The notes under the pieces are model-generated. The model was not told the origin of the DNA and did not search any database. It saw nothing but the letters and a program-made list of their open reading frames with translations. The translations under genes and the position numbers were made by a program. From positions 7,378,001 to 7,442,000 of the forward strand of contig NZ_CP011125.1 in assembly GCF_000737325.1 (NCBI RefSeq): a DNA stretch of 64,000 nt, in the 5' to 3' direction. This document shows, one piece after another, positions 8,920-19,067 of the stretch. The stretch comes from Sandaracinus amylolyticus (GTDB taxonomy: Bacteria; Myxococcota_A; Polyangia; Polyangiales; Sandaracinaceae). Each line of letters opens with the position of its first letter. The stretch's first letter is position 1.

Positions 8920-10653
8920 ATGGACGGCAAGACGTTCGATGTCGCGATCCTCGGGACCGGGATCGCCGGCAGCATCCTCGGAGCGATCCTCGCGAAGAAC
9001 GGCGTGCGCACGCTGCTCGTCGAGCAGGGATCGCACCCGCGGTTCGCGATCGGCGAGTCGACGGTGCCAGAGACGACGTTCTTGTTCCGGCTGCTCGGGA
9101 TGCGCTACGGCGTGCCCGAGATCTCGCAGCTGAGCACGTACAACCGAGTGCGGCGCACGGTCGGCACGACATCGGGCGTGAAGCGCAATTTCTCGTTCGT
9201 CTTCCACCGGGACGGCGAGCCGCAGCGCGCGCACGAGTCGTCGCAGCTGCCGACGCTCTCGCCGCCGATGGGGCCCGACGTGCACCTCTTCCGGCAGGAC
9301 GTCGACGCGTACCTGCTCGGCGTCGCGGCGGCGCGCGGCGCGGTGGTGCGCCAGCGGACCGACGTGACGAGCCTCGACTTCGGCGCGAGCGGCGTGGAGC
9401 TGAAGTGCCGCGACGGGAGCGCGTTCCGCGCGAGCTACGTCGTGGACGCGGGCGGCGTGCAGGCGCCGGTCGCGAAGCTCTTCGGGCTGCGCGAGCAGCC
9501 GACGACGATGCGCACGCACTCGCGATCGATCTTCACGCACTTCCACGGCGTGACGCCGTTCGATGCGTGCATCGGGCCGCGCGAGGGCCACGGCCTGCCG
9601 AGCCCGCTCTCGCAGGGGACGCTGCACCACCTCTTCCACGGCGGATGGATGTGGGTGATCCCGTTCGACAACCACCCGTCGTCGACGAACCGCCTGACGA
9701 GCGTCGGGCTGAACCTCGATCCGCGCGTGCACCCGCCGACGGGTCTTCCCGCGGAGGAAGAGTTCCGGCGCTTCGTCGCGCGGTATCCCGCGCTCGCGAA
9801 GCAGTTCGAGAACGCGCACCCGATCCGCGAGTGGGTCTCGACCGATCGACTGCAGTTCTCGTCGACGCGCGTCGTCGGCGATCGCTACTGCCTGATGCCG
9901 CACGCGTTCGCGTTCGTGGATCCGCTCTTCTCGAGCGGGCTCGGCATCTCGATGGGCGCGATCAACATGCTCGCGTGGCGCCTCATCGAGGCGAAGAAGG
10001 ACGGCGACTACTCGACCGAGCGCTTCATGCCGATCGACGCGCGCGTGAAGCGGAACTTCGCGCACGTCGATCGCCTGGTGAGCCGCTCGTACGTGGCGTT
10101 CTCGGACTTCGAGCTGTGGAACGCCTGGTACAAGATCTGGGCGCTCGGGACGATCTTCGGCGGCACCGGCACGCTCGAGGCGATCGGCGAGGTGCTCACG
10201 CACGGCGCGGGGACGCGCTTCGAGCCGTACGAGCTCGCGCCGTTCGGCGGGCTGCAGGGCTCGGATCTGCCCGAGTACATGGCGCTCTTCGATCGTGCAG
10301 CCGCGGAGATCGACGCGTACGCGGAGAAGCGCGTCAGCGCATCGCAGGCGGCGGAGCGCATCTTCGCGGTGATCGAGGAGAGCCGCCTCTGGCCGGCGCC
10401 GTGGGGCAGCCCGCGCGCGCGCCATCCGGGCGTGTTCACGCTGCCGAAGGTCGGTCCGCTGATTCAGTGGATGCAGCGCGACGCGCCGCAGGGGATCCGC
10501 GACGCGTATGCGCGCCGCTTCGTGCTGCGCCACGTCGTGAAGATGGCGGCGGACGAGTGGGCGTCGGAGCTCGGCTACGCGGGCAAGCTCGTGACGACGC
10601 TCGGTCGCGACTTCGTCACCGGCTACAACCGCGACTGGGATCGCGCGGACTGA
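8920..10653 (+). CDS. Flavin-dependent halogenase-like FAD oxidoreductase
   Basis: 577 residues from the ATG at 8920, preceded by GGAGGCGGAG; an in-frame ATG at 8893 adds nine residues. The N-terminal dinucleotide-binding motif is GTGIAGSILG. The halogenase signature W-x-W-x-I-P is present as GGWMWVIPF, and F-x-x-P-x-x-S-x-G as FVDPLFSSGLG. GESTVPETT after the first helix is also typical of the tryptophan/phenol halogenase family. Known members use FADH2, O2 and chloride or bromide on activated aromatics; many family members are annotated from sequence only. No flavin reductase or biosynthetic cluster is adjacent, so the substrate is open. Convergent with the next gene (1 bp between stops). 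Confidence 0.75.
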   Translation: MDGKTFDVAILGTGIAGSILGAILAKNGVRTLLVEQGSHPRFAIGESTVPETTFLFRLLGMRYGVPEISQLSTYNRVRRTVGTTSGVKRNFSFVFHRDGEPQRAHESSQLPTLSPPMGPDVHLFRQDVDAYLLGVAAARGAVVRQRTDVTSLDFGASGVELKCRDGSAFRASYVVDAGGVQAPVAKLFGLREQPTTMRTHSRSIFTHFHGVTPFDACIGPREGHGLPSPLSQGTLHHLFHGGWMWVIPFDNHPSSTNRLTSVGLNLDPRVHPPTGLPAEEEFRRFVARYPALAKQFENAHPIREWVSTDRLQFSSTRVVGDRYCLMPHAFAFVDPLFSSGLGISMGAINMLAWRLIEAKKDGDYSTERFMPIDARVKRNFAHVDRLVSRSYVAFSDFELWNAWYKIWALGTIFGGTGTLEAIGEVLTHGAGTRFEPYELAPFGGLQGSDLPEYMALFDRAAAEIDAYAEKRVSASQAAERIFAVIEESRLWPAPWGSPRARHPGVFTLPKVGPLIQWMQRDAPQGIRDAYARRFVLRHVVKMAADEWASELGYAGKLVTTLGRDFVTGYNRDWDRAD

Positions 10654-10654
10654 G

Positions 10655-11323
10655 TCAGGCCGCGTAGCGGATCCAGGTCTGCTCGACGAGGGTGCCCTCC
10701 AGGCGCGGCGTCACGACCGTGTAGTGCGCGATGCCGCCCTCGGGGCTCTCGCCGACCGAGCCGAGCCCGATGACGCGCACCTCGTCGACGTCGCGCTGGA
10801 AGGGCACGTGCGAGCCGCCGCACGCGACGATGTCCGCGGGGTCGTCGGCGATCAGCGCCATCATCTCTTCGTCGCTCATGTCGTGGCTGAGCTCGGTCGT
10901 CGGGTCCGCCGGCGAGCCGTGCACGACGACGATCTCGCGGCCGTCGACGAGCGGGATCCGCATCGAGTCGGGCAGTCGCTCGAGGTACTTGAGGACGAGC
11001 TCGCCGACCGCGGTGCGCGTGCGCAGGAAGCGCTCCATGCGCTCGCGCTGCACCTCGTCGGCGGGGCTCATGCGCGTGGGATCGAGCGTGGCGAGCGCCG
11101 CGTCCGACAGGCCGCGCACGCACTTCGCCTTCACCTCGACGAGGCGCTTCCACACCGCGAGCGGATCGTCGCCGCCGAACAGCAGATCCCCCGCGACGTA
11201 CACGATGCCGACGTCACGGCGCCGGATGTCCTGGAGCACTGCGTCGAGCGCGGCGAGGTTGCCGTGGATGTCGGCGAGGAACGCCATCGGCGCGGAGGCG
11301 GGCGCGGTACGGGAGCTGGCCAT
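10655..11323 (-). CDS. Calcineurin-like metallophosphoesterase
   Basis: 222 residues with the ordered metal-binding motifs of the calcineurin-like phosphoesterases: D-x-H as LADIHGNLAALDAVL, G-D as VAGDLLFGGDD, a distal His in VVHGSPAD and a final G-x-x-H as GGSHVPF. The expected G-N-H/D motif is instead VRGLSDA, a notable departure. No signal peptide. Related proteins include YfcE-like phosphodiesterases and ApaH-like enzymes; substrate undetermined. ATG at 11323 used; a shorter start (ATG at 11287, MAFLADIHGN) would also keep the whole domain. Confidence 0.78.
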   Translation of the reverse strand: MASSRTAPASAPMAFLADIHGNLAALDAVLQDIRRRDVGIVYVAGDLLFGGDDPLAVWKRLVEVKAKCVRGLSDAALATLDPTRMSPADEVQRERMERFLRTRTAVGELVLKYLERLPDSMRIPLVDGREIVVVHGSPADPTTELSHDMSDEEMMALIADDPADIVACGGSHVPFQRDVDEVRVIGLGSVGESPEGGIAHYTVVTPRLEGTLVEQTWIRYAA

Positions 11324-11371
11324 CGGCGGCTGACTGTAGCGCCGACGAGTCGTTCCGGGAGCCCCGGGGCC

Positions 11372-11815
11372 TCACGTCGCGCGCACGACGCCGTGCACGA
11401 CGGCCTCGCCGAGCGCGCCCTTGACGTCGATCACCTTCACCGGCGCGACGCCCGCCGAGAGCAGCGCGCCACACGCTTCCTCGAGCGGGCGCGCGCGTCG
11501 TGTCGCGTCGAACGCACCGAGCGCGCGCTGGGTGAACGCACGCAGCCCGGCGCGCTCGACCGGCAGCACCATCGCGATCACGCCGCCCTCGCGCACGCAT
11601 GCGCGCACCGCGGCGCTCGCGTCGACCAGCCCGCTCGCGGTGGGCCCCAGCACGACGGCGTCGAAGCGCGCGTCGCTCGGCAGCGCGTCGAGGCTCGCTC
11701 GGTTCGCGCCGCGCGCTGCGTCGAGCGCGTCGATCGGCGACACCCCGATCCACAACACGCGCGCCGCGCCGACCGGCGCGAGCGCCTCGGCGAGCGCGGC
11801 CTCGCGTGCCTGCAC
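11372..11815 (-). CDS. Methyltransferase-like small protein of unknown function
   Basis: 147 residues starting at a GTG that overlaps the stop codon of the upstream CNNM-type gene (TAGTG at 11817-11813), so it is very likely co-translated. The fold pattern resembles a reduced Rossmann methyltransferase: RVLWIGVSP (motif I position), DAVVLGPTA (motif IV position) and REGGVIAMVLPV (post-motif strand). The glycine-rich SAM loop D/E-x-G-x-G-x-G is missing, so activity is doubtful. A long frame continues upstream of 11815 but is antisense-like shadow of the neighbouring gene and was not used. Confidence 0.6.
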   Translation of the reverse strand: MQAREAALAEALAPVGAARVLWIGVSPIDALDAARGANRASLDALPSDARFDAVVLGPTASGLVDASAAVRACVREGGVIAMVLPVERAGLRAFTQRALGAFDATRRARPLEEACGALLSAGVAPVKVIDVKGALGEAVVHGVVRAT

Positions 11816-13137
11816 TAGACCGCGCCTTCGGCGGGCGATGCGGACGACGGAGGCGCGGTGGTCTTGCGCCGGATCTCGACGCGGGTGACGTGCTTCTCGT
11901 CCGCCTCGCGCACGATCAGATCGAGCCCGTCGAGCGTCACGCTCTCGCCCGGCTCCGGCACCTTGCCCGCGAGCCCGACGACGAGCCCACCGAGGGAGTC
12001 CACCTCGACCTCGGCGTTCTCCGCGGCCTCGCCGAGCTCGGTGTCGAGCAGCTCGCCGAGCTCGTGGATCGACACCCGCGCGTCCGCGAGGAACGTGTTG
12101 GGCCCGATCTCCATGACGAGGCTCTCCTCGGCGTCGTGCTCGTCCTGGATCTCGCCGACGATCTCCTCGAGGATGTCCTCGAGCGTCACCACGCCGGCGG
12201 TGCCGCCGAACTCGTCGACGACGAGCGCGAGGTGCTGCCGCTTGCTCTGCATCTCGCGCAGCACGTGGCCGATCTTCTGCGACTCCGCGACGAAGAGCGC
12301 GGGCTTGCGCACGATCGAGAGCAGGTTCACGCGGCCCTTCTTCTCGCGCATCGCGCGGAAGAGGTCCTTCGCGTGGAGGATGCCCTCGATGCGATCGACG
12401 CGCTCGCGATAGACCGGGTAGCGGCTGTGGCCCTCTTCGACGACGCGCGCGACGACGTCGTCGATCGGCGTCGAGACGTCGATCGCGACCATGCGCGTGC
12501 GGGGGACCATCACCTCGCGCGCGACGGTGTCCTTGAACTCCAGGACGCGCAGGAGGAGCTGCGCGAACTCCTCGGGGATGACGCCCTCTTCCTCGCGTCG
12601 CTCGATCATGTGCTCGACCTCGCGCGCGGCGAGATCCTCGTCGACCGCTTCGTCGCGCTGCGGGAGCAGGCGCTCGGTCGTCGACGCGACGATCTGGATG
12701 GGCCACGCGAGCGGCGCGAACATCATCTCGAGCGGGCGCGACCACCGCAGCAGGCGAAGGCCGAGCACACGGGCGCGAGCACGCGCGAACGTCTGCGCGA
12801 CCTCTGCGAGCACCGCGTAGCCGAGCGACGCCGCGGCGACGACGAGCACGCCCGCCCAGAGCGGCATCTGGCCCATGACCAGGTGCGCGGTCGCGGCGGC
12901 CAGCGCGGCCACGCTCATCACGCGGCCGGTGAGCAACCGCGCGCGTATCGCGGCGCGCTCGCGCAGGACGCGGTTGGCGGTGGGCGCGTCGGGCCCTTCC
13001 TCGTCGCGCACCGCCATGAGGAGCTCCTCGGGCAGTGCGTACATGGCGGCGGTCAGCGCGCTCATCACGGCTCCGACGAGGGCGGAGACGATGATGATCG
13101 TAGCAGCGAGACCTGGACCTTCGGGCGATTCGGGCAC
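11815..13137 (-). CDS. CNNM/HlyC-CorC family membrane protein with CBS pair
   Basis: 440 residues. Three or four hydrophobic helices occupy residues 10-165 (DUF21/CNNM transmembrane region). Two CBS motifs follow around residues 215-340 (VMVPRTRMVAIDVSTPIDDV; then VVDEFGGTAGVVTLEDILEE), and the CorC_HlyC C-terminal domain is at about 350-425 (MEIGPNTFLADARVSIHELG). Family members act in magnesium or cobalt homeostasis at the inner membrane, often as exporters; some are misnamed hemolysins. The FGGTAG and TLEDILEEIVGEI segments are diagnostic. It is followed by an overlapping small methyltransferase-like gene. Confidence 0.9.
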   Translation of the reverse strand: MPESPEGPGLAATIIIVSALVGAVMSALTAAMYALPEELLMAVRDEEGPDAPTANRVLRERAAIRARLLTGRVMSVAALAAATAHLVMGQMPLWAGVLVVAAASLGYAVLAEVAQTFARARARVLGLRLLRWSRPLEMMFAPLAWPIQIVASTTERLLPQRDEAVDEDLAAREVEHMIERREEEGVIPEEFAQLLLRVLEFKDTVAREVMVPRTRMVAIDVSTPIDDVVARVVEEGHSRYPVYRERVDRIEGILHAKDLFRAMREKKGRVNLLSIVRKPALFVAESQKIGHVLREMQSKRQHLALVVDEFGGTAGVVTLEDILEEIVGEIQDEHDAEESLVMEIGPNTFLADARVSIHELGELLDTELGEAAENAEVEVDSLGGLVVGLAGKVPEPGESVTLDGLDLIVREADEKHVTRVEIRRKTTAPPSSASPAEGAV

Positions 13138-13286
13138 GGGAGTGCGCTCCGGAGCTCGGCAGCGGAGCGAAGGAAGAGACTAGAGCGATGGCTCCCGGGG
13201 AGCAAGCGTTCGTCCCGATCTTTGGACGGTCGGCCGCCCCGCTCGCGCGGCGCCCACCTCGCCACGAGGCGAGGTGCCACGGGCGC

Positions 13287-14168
13287 TCACTGCACGCCGA
13301 CGGCGCCCGACTCCACCAGCTCGACCAGGGTCCGGAGCACCTCGAGACGCGACATCCCGCTCACGTCGACGAGATCGTCCACGGTCACGCTCCCGTCGAG
13401 GCGCGAGAGCAGGAAGCCCTGCCGATGATCGAGCCCGAGCCATCGGATCTCGTGCTCGGGCACCGCGATGCGCGGCACGCGCGCGCCGACCTCGGAGCTC
13501 GCGACGCCCGACACCGAGCCGAGGCGCGCCGTGTAGAGCGCGAGCAGGCGCTCGCGGCTGCTCTCGGCGCAGCGCTGGGCGCGCACGTCGTCGGGGTCGC
13601 GCCCGAGCAGCAGCTCGGCGACGCGCAGCGCGCCCGTGTAGTCGCCGAGCGCGTAGCGATCCGCCATCTCGCCCGCGAGGTCGAGCCCGGGCGTCGAGGG
13701 CGGCCGCGAGCGGCGCGTGACGAGCTCGAGCGCGTCGTCGCGCGTCATCGGGGGCGGCGTGACCGAGCGGGGCCGCGCGGGCGCGTTGCCCTCGCGCAGA
13801 CGGCCCCAGCCGTCGTCGGCGCGCGGGCTCGCCTCGAGCTCCCCGAGGTCGAGCTGCAGCGCCTGCTCGGTGCCGCGATCCTCGGTGACGAGCTCGGGAT
13901 CGAGGAAGCCCTCGGGATCGATCGTGGCGCGCGCCTTCGCGCTCGGCGCGCGCTGCGCCGTGTCGAGCTCGGCGGTGTCGAGCTCCGCCGTGTCGAGATG
14001 CAGCGGCTCGGGGCGATCGGAGTCGCGCTCCTGGGGCGCGGGATCGTCGGGTAGCGCGAGCGGCGGCCCCGCGAACTCCAGCGTCACGCGGTGCGGGGGG
14101 CGCGTCGAGCGACCACGGCCCGGCGGGCTGCTCGCTCGACCATCCCCCGACGATCCGCTGCGGCTCAT
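13287..14168 (-). CDS. Adaptor-like protein sharing a domain with the J-TPR protein
   Basis: 293 residues, no signal peptide. The first 150 residues are low-complexity (Pro/Arg/Ser, with LDTAELDTAELDTA). A helical part at roughly 165-215 looks like one TPR-like hairpin (MADRYALGDYTGALRVAELL). The last 60 residues form a compact domain (GFLLSRLDGSVTVDDLVDVS) closely matching the N-terminal domain of the J-domain protein at 16149-17972 (GFILSRIDGVATIDDLSDLT). It lies 7 bp downstream of the dnaK stop on the same strand, so it is probably part of the same transcript. Molecular role unknown; a client or signal adaptor for the chaperone pair is inference. Confidence 0.75.
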   Translation of the reverse strand: MSRSGSSGDGRASSPPGRGRSTRPPHRVTLEFAGPPLALPDDPAPQERDSDRPEPLHLDTAELDTAELDTAQRAPSAKARATIDPEGFLDPELVTEDRGTEQALQLDLGELEASPRADDGWGRLREGNAPARPRSVTPPPMTRDDALELVTRRSRPPSTPGLDLAGEMADRYALGDYTGALRVAELLLGRDPDDVRAQRCAESSRERLLALYTARLGSVSGVASSEVGARVPRIAVPEHEIRWLGLDHRQGFLLSRLDGSVTVDDLVDVSGMSRLEVLRTLVELVESGAVGVQ

Positions 14169-14175
14169 CGCACGC

Positions 14176-16002
<1,827 letters not shown>

Positions 16003-16148
16003 CCGCTCCCCACACTTTCGCGGCGGTCAGTCCGCGAACCAGCAAACACTCAGGGCTCGTCGAGCCCGGCCACATCGTTCGCGTCTCGCCTCCGATGCTC
16101 GACGATTTCGGTCACGAGGTCGAGGACGAAGAGGCGCGCGAAGGACGA

Positions 16149-17972
16149 TCAGCCCTTCAGCTCGCCCAGGAGATTCTTGACGATCTGGTCGGTGGGGTCC
16201 AGCAATGCGGCACGCTCGAGCTCGCGCCGCGCGTTGAGCTGGAGCCCCGCCGCGAGGTAGACGCGACCGAGCGTCCGACGTGCGGCGACGTCGTCCGGCC
16301 TCAGCTCGCACGCACGCTGTGCGAAGCGCTGCGCCTGGTGGAGATCGCCCTTCGCCTCGACCAGCGCGAGCGCGGCGCGGAGCAGCGCGGCGACGTCGTC
16401 GGGCCGCCCGTCGACCACCTTCGACCAGCTGATCGCCGCGGCGGCCCACTTGCGGTGCTTCTCCTCGTACTGCGCGGCCTGCTCGTACTTGTCGGCGAGC
16501 TGCGCGGCGAGCAGGCGCGACACGCGCTCGTGCTCGAGGCGCAGGTCGTCGCGCTGCGGCGCGAGCGCGGTCGCCATGCGTAGCTCGCGGCTCGCGCCCG
16601 CGAGATCGCCCTCGGCCTCGAGGCGCTGCGCGTCGCGTTGGTGGCGCGAGATGCGGTCGATGCCGCCGGTGAGCGACGCGGTGCTCTTCAGGCTGCTCGC
16701 GAGGTCGCGCAGCACCTCGTCGCGGGCGCGCGGGGCCGACGAGGTCGGCGACGGAATCGCGCCCGACGACGTCGTGGTCGTCGCGGGGCGCGCGCCCTGG
16801 AGGCGTCGCTCGAGGAGCTCGCGGGCGCGGCGACGGCCTTCGTCGCTGAGCGCACGCGCCGGGCTCTCGGTGGGCGCGGGCGACGGCGGCGGCGGCGGCT
16901 CAGGCGGCGGCGAAGGAGCCGGAGGCGAAGGGCTCGCGGCGGGCTTCGCGGGGGCGCGCATCGCGTCCTCGACCGCGCGCGTGTCGCCCTGGAGCGCGAG
17001 GTACGCGTCGTACTCGGCGCGCGGCTTCTTCTTGCCGAGCACCTCGTACGCCTCGGTGAGGCGCGTGAAGATCGCCTCCATCTTCGCCTTGTACGGGCCG
17101 AGGCTCTTCCGGAACGCGGTGTCGGGGTGGAAGACCTTCGAGAGCTCGAAGTACGTCGCGCGGATGTCCTTCAGCTCGGCGTTCGGGCGCAGCCCGAGCA
17201 CCTCGTAGTGATCGAGCAGCTCGAGCACCGGATAGAGCTCGTCGATGCGCTTGCGACGCTCGGGCGGGAGATCGATCTCGGCAGGCAGCGAGCCGGCGCT
17301 CGAAGGAACAACTGCGGCCGGCTCGGAAGCGGGAGGTGATGCGGGCGGCGGCTGGGTCGCCGGCATCGCAGGCGGTGTCGGACGGCGCGCCGTCGCGTCG
17401 GCGGTCGGGACCGTCGGGTTGCTCGGCGGGCGGTCGCGCACGTTCACGCGCGCGACGTTGCCCGGTCGCGCGGTCGGCGGGCGCGACGCATCGACACGCC
17501 CTTCGAGCCGGCGCGGATCGATCGTGTCGCTCGGCGTCGCGCTGCTCGGCGGCGGTGGCGACGTCGGCGACGTCGAGCTCGGCACGGGCACGCGCGCGGG
17601 AGGCGGCACCTTCACGCGGGTCGGCTCGCGCGTCGCGCTCGGCGGCTCGCTCTCGGTCACGTTCGGTCGCTCGAACGCGCGCGGCGACGGGATCGCGCGG
17701 CGATGCACGCCCTGCGAAGGCGTCGGAGGACGGTTCGACGCGCGCGGCAGGCTGATCGTTCCGTCGGCCCACTCGACCGCGCCGAGCTCGATCAGCCGGC
17801 CGATCGCGATCACCACGTCGCTGACGTCGAGGTTCGTGAGATCGGAGAGATCGTCGATCGTCGCGACCCCGTCGATGCGCGACAGGATGAACCCCTCCGT
17901 CGGCGTCAGCGGTAGCGAGCGAAGATCCACGCCGGTGACGAGCCGGGGGATTCTGGGACTCCGATTTCCCAC
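16149..17972 (-). CDS. J-domain protein with N-terminal adaptor domain and TPR array
   Basis: About 607 residues from a GTG at 17972 (a TTG at 18032 is alternative). Order: residues 20-70 a small domain (GFILSRIDGVATIDDLSDLT) shared with the gene at 13287-14168; 75-245 a Pro/Ser/Thr-rich disordered linker; 253-322 a J domain with LDHYEVLGLRPNAE and the essential HPD triad in FHPDTAF; then a Pro-rich stretch; 430-600 TPR-like helices (GDLAGASRELRMATALAP, GDLHQAQRFAQRACELRP). The HPD motif predicts stimulation of Hsp70 ATPase, and dnaK lies 146 bp downstream on the same strand. Cytoplasmic. The TPR array suggests a client-selecting role. Confidence 0.85.
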   Translation of the reverse strand: MGNRSPRIPRLVTGVDLRSLPLTPTEGFILSRIDGVATIDDLSDLTNLDVSDVVIAIGRLIELGAVEWADGTISLPRASNRPPTPSQGVHRRAIPSPRAFERPNVTESEPPSATREPTRVKVPPPARVPVPSSTSPTSPPPPSSATPSDTIDPRRLEGRVDASRPPTARPGNVARVNVRDRPPSNPTVPTADATARRPTPPAMPATQPPPASPPASEPAAVVPSSAGSLPAEIDLPPERRKRIDELYPVLELLDHYEVLGLRPNAELKDIRATYFELSKVFHPDTAFRKSLGPYKAKMEAIFTRLTEAYEVLGKKKPRAEYDAYLALQGDTRAVEDAMRAPAKPAASPSPPAPSPPPEPPPPPSPAPTESPARALSDEGRRRARELLERRLQGARPATTTTSSGAIPSPTSSAPRARDEVLRDLASSLKSTASLTGGIDRISRHQRDAQRLEAEGDLAGASRELRMATALAPQRDDLRLEHERVSRLLAAQLADKYEQAAQYEEKHRKWAAAAISWSKVVDGRPDDVAALLRAALALVEAKGDLHQAQRFAQRACELRPDDVAARRTLGRVYLAAGLQLNARRELERAALLDPTDQIVKNLLGELKG

Positions 17973-18030
17973 GCGGAAGCCAGGCCGCGACGGTAGCACG
18001 TGGCATCGCGCCACGCGCAGCTTTCGCGGC

Positions 18031-18072
18031 AAACGGAGCGCGGGAAACGGAGCGCGGGAGACGGAGCGTCGG
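18031..18072. repeat. 14-bp tandem repeat, three copies
   Basis: AAACGGAGCGCGGG occurs at 18031 and 18045, and a diverged third copy at 18059. It lies between the argF stop and the J-TPR gene and is not coding. Confidence 0.7.
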
Positions 18073-18108
18073 TGCGCGCGCCGCGTGTTGGAGCGCGCGC
18101 CGACGAGC

Positions 18109-19041
18109 TCAGCGCATCAGGTGCTCGAGCAGCGCCTTCTGCGCGTGCAGCCGGTTCTCCGCCTCGTCCCACACGCGCGACGCAGGGCCGTCGATCACGT
18201 CGGCCGCCACCTCTTCGCCGCGATGCGCCGGCAGGCAGTGCAGGAAGATCGCGTCGCGCGCCGCGCGCTGCATCAGCGCGCCGTCGACCTGGTAGCCCTC
18301 GAACACGCGCGCGCGCGCCGCGGCCTCGCTCTCCTGGCCCATGCTCGCCCACACGTCCGTCGTCACCACGCGCGCGCCCTCCGCGGCCTCGCGCGGATCA
18401 CGCACCACGCGGATCTTCGGATCGATCCCGACCTCGCGCGCCGCGCGCGCCGCCATCTCGAGCACCGCGGCCTCGGGGAAGAACCCGTCGGGGCACGCGA
18501 GGCGCAGGTCGAGCCCGAGCAGCGCCGCGCCGAGGATCCACGAGTGCGAGACGTTGTTGCCGTCGCCGATCCACGCCACCGGCACGTCGCGCAGATCCTC
18601 GGTGCCGAGCGACTCCTGCACCGTCTGCAGATCCGCGAGCAGCTGGCACGGGTGGAAGCGATCACAGAGCCCGTTGATCACCGGCACGCGCGAGTGCTTC
18701 GCGAGCGTCTGCACCTTGTCGTGACCGAACGTGCGGTAGACGATCGCGTGCACGAAGCGCGAGAGCATGTGCGCCGTGTCGTCGATCGGCTCGCCGCGCC
18801 CGAGCTGCGTGTCCTTCGCGAGCAGCGTCACCGGCTGACCGCCGAGCTCGAACACGCCGACCTCGAACGACACGCGCGTGCGCGTCGACGCCTTCTCGAG
18901 GACGATCGCGACGCTCTTGCCCTCGAGCGGGCGCGGGTGCGCGGGCGTGCCGCGCAGCTTCTTCAGCTCCTTCGCGCGCGCGAGCACGCGCAGGAGATCG
19001 TCGCGTCCGAGGTCGAGCAGGGTGAGGAAGTGCTTCGGCAC
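18109..19041 (-). CDS. argF: Ornithine carbamoyltransferase
   Basis: 310 residues from a GTG at 19041 (VPKHFLTLLDLG). Carbamoyl-phosphate loop ASTRTRVSFE, the carbamoyl-phosphate motif HPCQLLADLQT, and the ornithine-side FLHCLPAHRGEE are all present, as is the IGDGNNVSHSW segment, so this is OTCase rather than aspartate carbamoyltransferase. It converts ornithine and carbamoyl phosphate to citrulline. Length is normal for the family. It follows argD on the same strand with 26 bp between them, so the two are likely co-transcribed. The long frame running from here through argD is a shadow and was discarded. Confidence 0.95.
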   Translation of the reverse strand: MPKHFLTLLDLGRDDLLRVLARAKELKKLRGTPAHPRPLEGKSVAIVLEKASTRTRVSFEVGVFELGGQPVTLLAKDTQLGRGEPIDDTAHMLSRFVHAIVYRTFGHDKVQTLAKHSRVPVINGLCDRFHPCQLLADLQTVQESLGTEDLRDVPVAWIGDGNNVSHSWILGAALLGLDLRLACPDGFFPEAAVLEMAARAAREVGIDPKIRVVRDPREAAEGARVVTTDVWASMGQESEAAARARVFEGYQVDGALMQRAARDAIFLHCLPAHRGEEVAADVIDGPASRVWDEAENRLHAQKALLEHLMR

Positions 19042-19067
19042 GGCGGATCCTTCGCGAGGGGTCGACT

